From NCBI RefSeq assembly GCF_958298935.1, contig NC_084927.1, positions 34,042,501-34,106,500 of the forward strand: a stretch of 64,000 nucleotides of DNA. Direction: 5' to 3'. The DNA comes from Phragmites australis. Lineage: Eukaryota > Streptophyta > Magnoliopsida > Poales > Poaceae. Made by a program: the position numbers and the translations under genes. Numbering within the stretch: position 1 is the stretch's first letter; each line of letters begins with the position of its first letter. Below the pieces are notes generated by a model that made no database searches, was not told the DNA's origin, and saw only the letters and a program-made list of their open reading frames with translations. Below, piece by piece: positions 63,274 to 64,000 of this stretch.

Positions 63274-63440
63274 TGATAGTAAAAAATAGCACGACCTATG
63301 TTTTTTTTTAACGATAGATAGTCTGATGTGGAGAATTTATAATCACCAAACTATCCAATAAATTAAGTCAATTATTACGAAAAAAACATGCTATTCAAAA
63401 AAAAAGTTCGGTGAGACATGAAGTGAACATGCTCTCTTAC
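63274..63440 (+). repeat. 3' LTR start of element C (truncated)
   Basis: Aligns with the first ~150 bases of the 5' LTR, sharing AATTAAGTCAATTATTA(T)CGAAAAAA, CATGCT and GACATGAAGTGAAC-like text, with many substitutions and small indels. The similarity stops at about 63430-63440. Confidence 0.7.
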
Positions 63441-64000
63441 AAAGCTGAAGGGTCCAATGCAGGTAACATGTGACATACCAGAAGCACCACTCAGAAAAAA
63501 TAAAAGCGAAAACATCATCGGTTCATTGCACACACGCAACAGAAACACTCCAAGATCAGTGACATGGTTGGAAGACTACACAGTGCCGTCGTCTTAGTTC
63601 AAACTCAGAAGGAATCCACAGCCCACGATGGTGTTAAACATTGATGGAGAGCATCCAGAGGCTGAGAGCAGTCATGTGCCTCAAGCGTTCAGCACAGCAC
63701 ATGTTTATTCAAAAGGCAAAGCATGGCCAAAATACTATTACACCATGCACCGCACCTTCTGAGAACCTTACCCCCCCCCCCCCCAATGTTCCAGGTGCTA
63801 GGTTCTGCAGAATACAGAGGATCATATTCATGGCATTTGGTGGCAGCTGTGCGCATGCATCATATTCCAACACAGAGATGGAAGGGGGGATTCCTTGTTG
63901 CTGGGGTCCCTAGCCGTCTATATGTACCACCATCAGTGGACTTTCACAGCTCCGAGCTTCCTCTTCTGTAGGAGCCTACACAACAACGACATACGAACCC
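63441..64000. other. terminal segment, no gene seen
   Basis: Mixed sequence with a C14 homopolymer at 63771-63784. Short open frames around it are not recognisable. Confidence 0.5.

Larger units (their letters stand above)
55014..63440 (+). mobile_element. near-complete, degenerate Ty3/gypsy LTR retrotransposon (element C)
   Basis: Order on the plus strand: 5' LTR 55014-56109, primer-binding site 56112, gag about 56202-58671, protease 59429-59650, reverse transcriptase and RNase H about 60040-61250, second RNase H about 61330-61800, integrase about 61840-62720, polypurine tract 63257-63273, start of 3' LTR 63274 to about 63440 (then truncated). The same dual-RNase H arrangement as element A places it in a Tat-like group. 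Dozens of stops and shifts occur, so it is an old dead copy. No antisense ORF was recognised between integrase and the 3' LTR here. Confidence 0.9.

Overview
This window is plant nuclear DNA, almost certainly from a grass (Poaceae). The genes are interrupted by GT..AG introns. The decayed LTR retrotransposons belong to grass-type lineages, with a second RNase H domain and an antisense reading frame between pol and the 3' LTR. There are also hAT, Mutator and Tourist-type DNA elements. No bacterial operons, rRNA or convincing tRNA genes were found. All calls come from reading the sequence; no search was run.

Four genes look intact. (1) RPL7, 60S ribosomal protein L7/uL30, plus strand, 3743-5788, six coding exons, 244 aa, with telo-box and site II promoter motifs and a 5'UTR intron ending just before the ATG. 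(2) A 72-aa CxxC/CxxC zinc-ribbon-like protein, minus strand, 11501-11719, function unknown, with a truncated near-identical copy at 10273-10376. (3) A Golgi class I alpha-mannosidase (GH47, MNS1/MNS2 type), minus strand, 19730-24807, 14 coding exons, 568 aa. (4) A SHOU4/SHOU4-like membrane protein, minus strand, 33541-35760, four coding exons, 493 aa, whose probable 5'UTR intron has been enlarged by a 4.9-kb retroelement block. Between (3) and (4) lies a broken 5' fragment of DNA ligase IV (LIG4), minus strand, 30455-31812. It keeps its introns but carries a stop, frameshifts and a dead splice donor.

The rest is mostly mobile-element debris. 1-1118 is the end of an LTR. 6232-9601 is an internally deleted Ty3/gypsy element of the Tat type, with double RNase H, an antisense ORF with its own TATA box, and a full 3' LTR. 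12589-12778 is a Tourist-like MITE. 13455-14515 is a small satellite of ~176-bp monomers. 14917-16388 is a Mutator-like foldback element with ~550-bp arms and a perfect 9-bp target duplication. 29290-29388 resembles a plastid rps15 fragment. 36718-41649 is a probable solo LTR carrying a hAT MITE and a copia remnant. 50824-54179 is a second element with the antisense ORF, and its 3' LTR is split by a 599-bp hAT element. 55014-63440 is a nearly complete but dead Ty3/gypsy element.

The intact genes do not form an obvious pathway. RPL7 is a housekeeping translation gene. The mannosidase and the SHOU4-like protein both act in the secretory route (N-glycan trimming; cellulose synthase delivery), but nothing in the sequence shows that they are co-regulated. 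The most useful observations concern transposon nesting, the recurrent antisense ORFs, the LIG4 relic and the zinc-ribbon duplicate whose homology stops exactly at a GTGAGT donor-like site.
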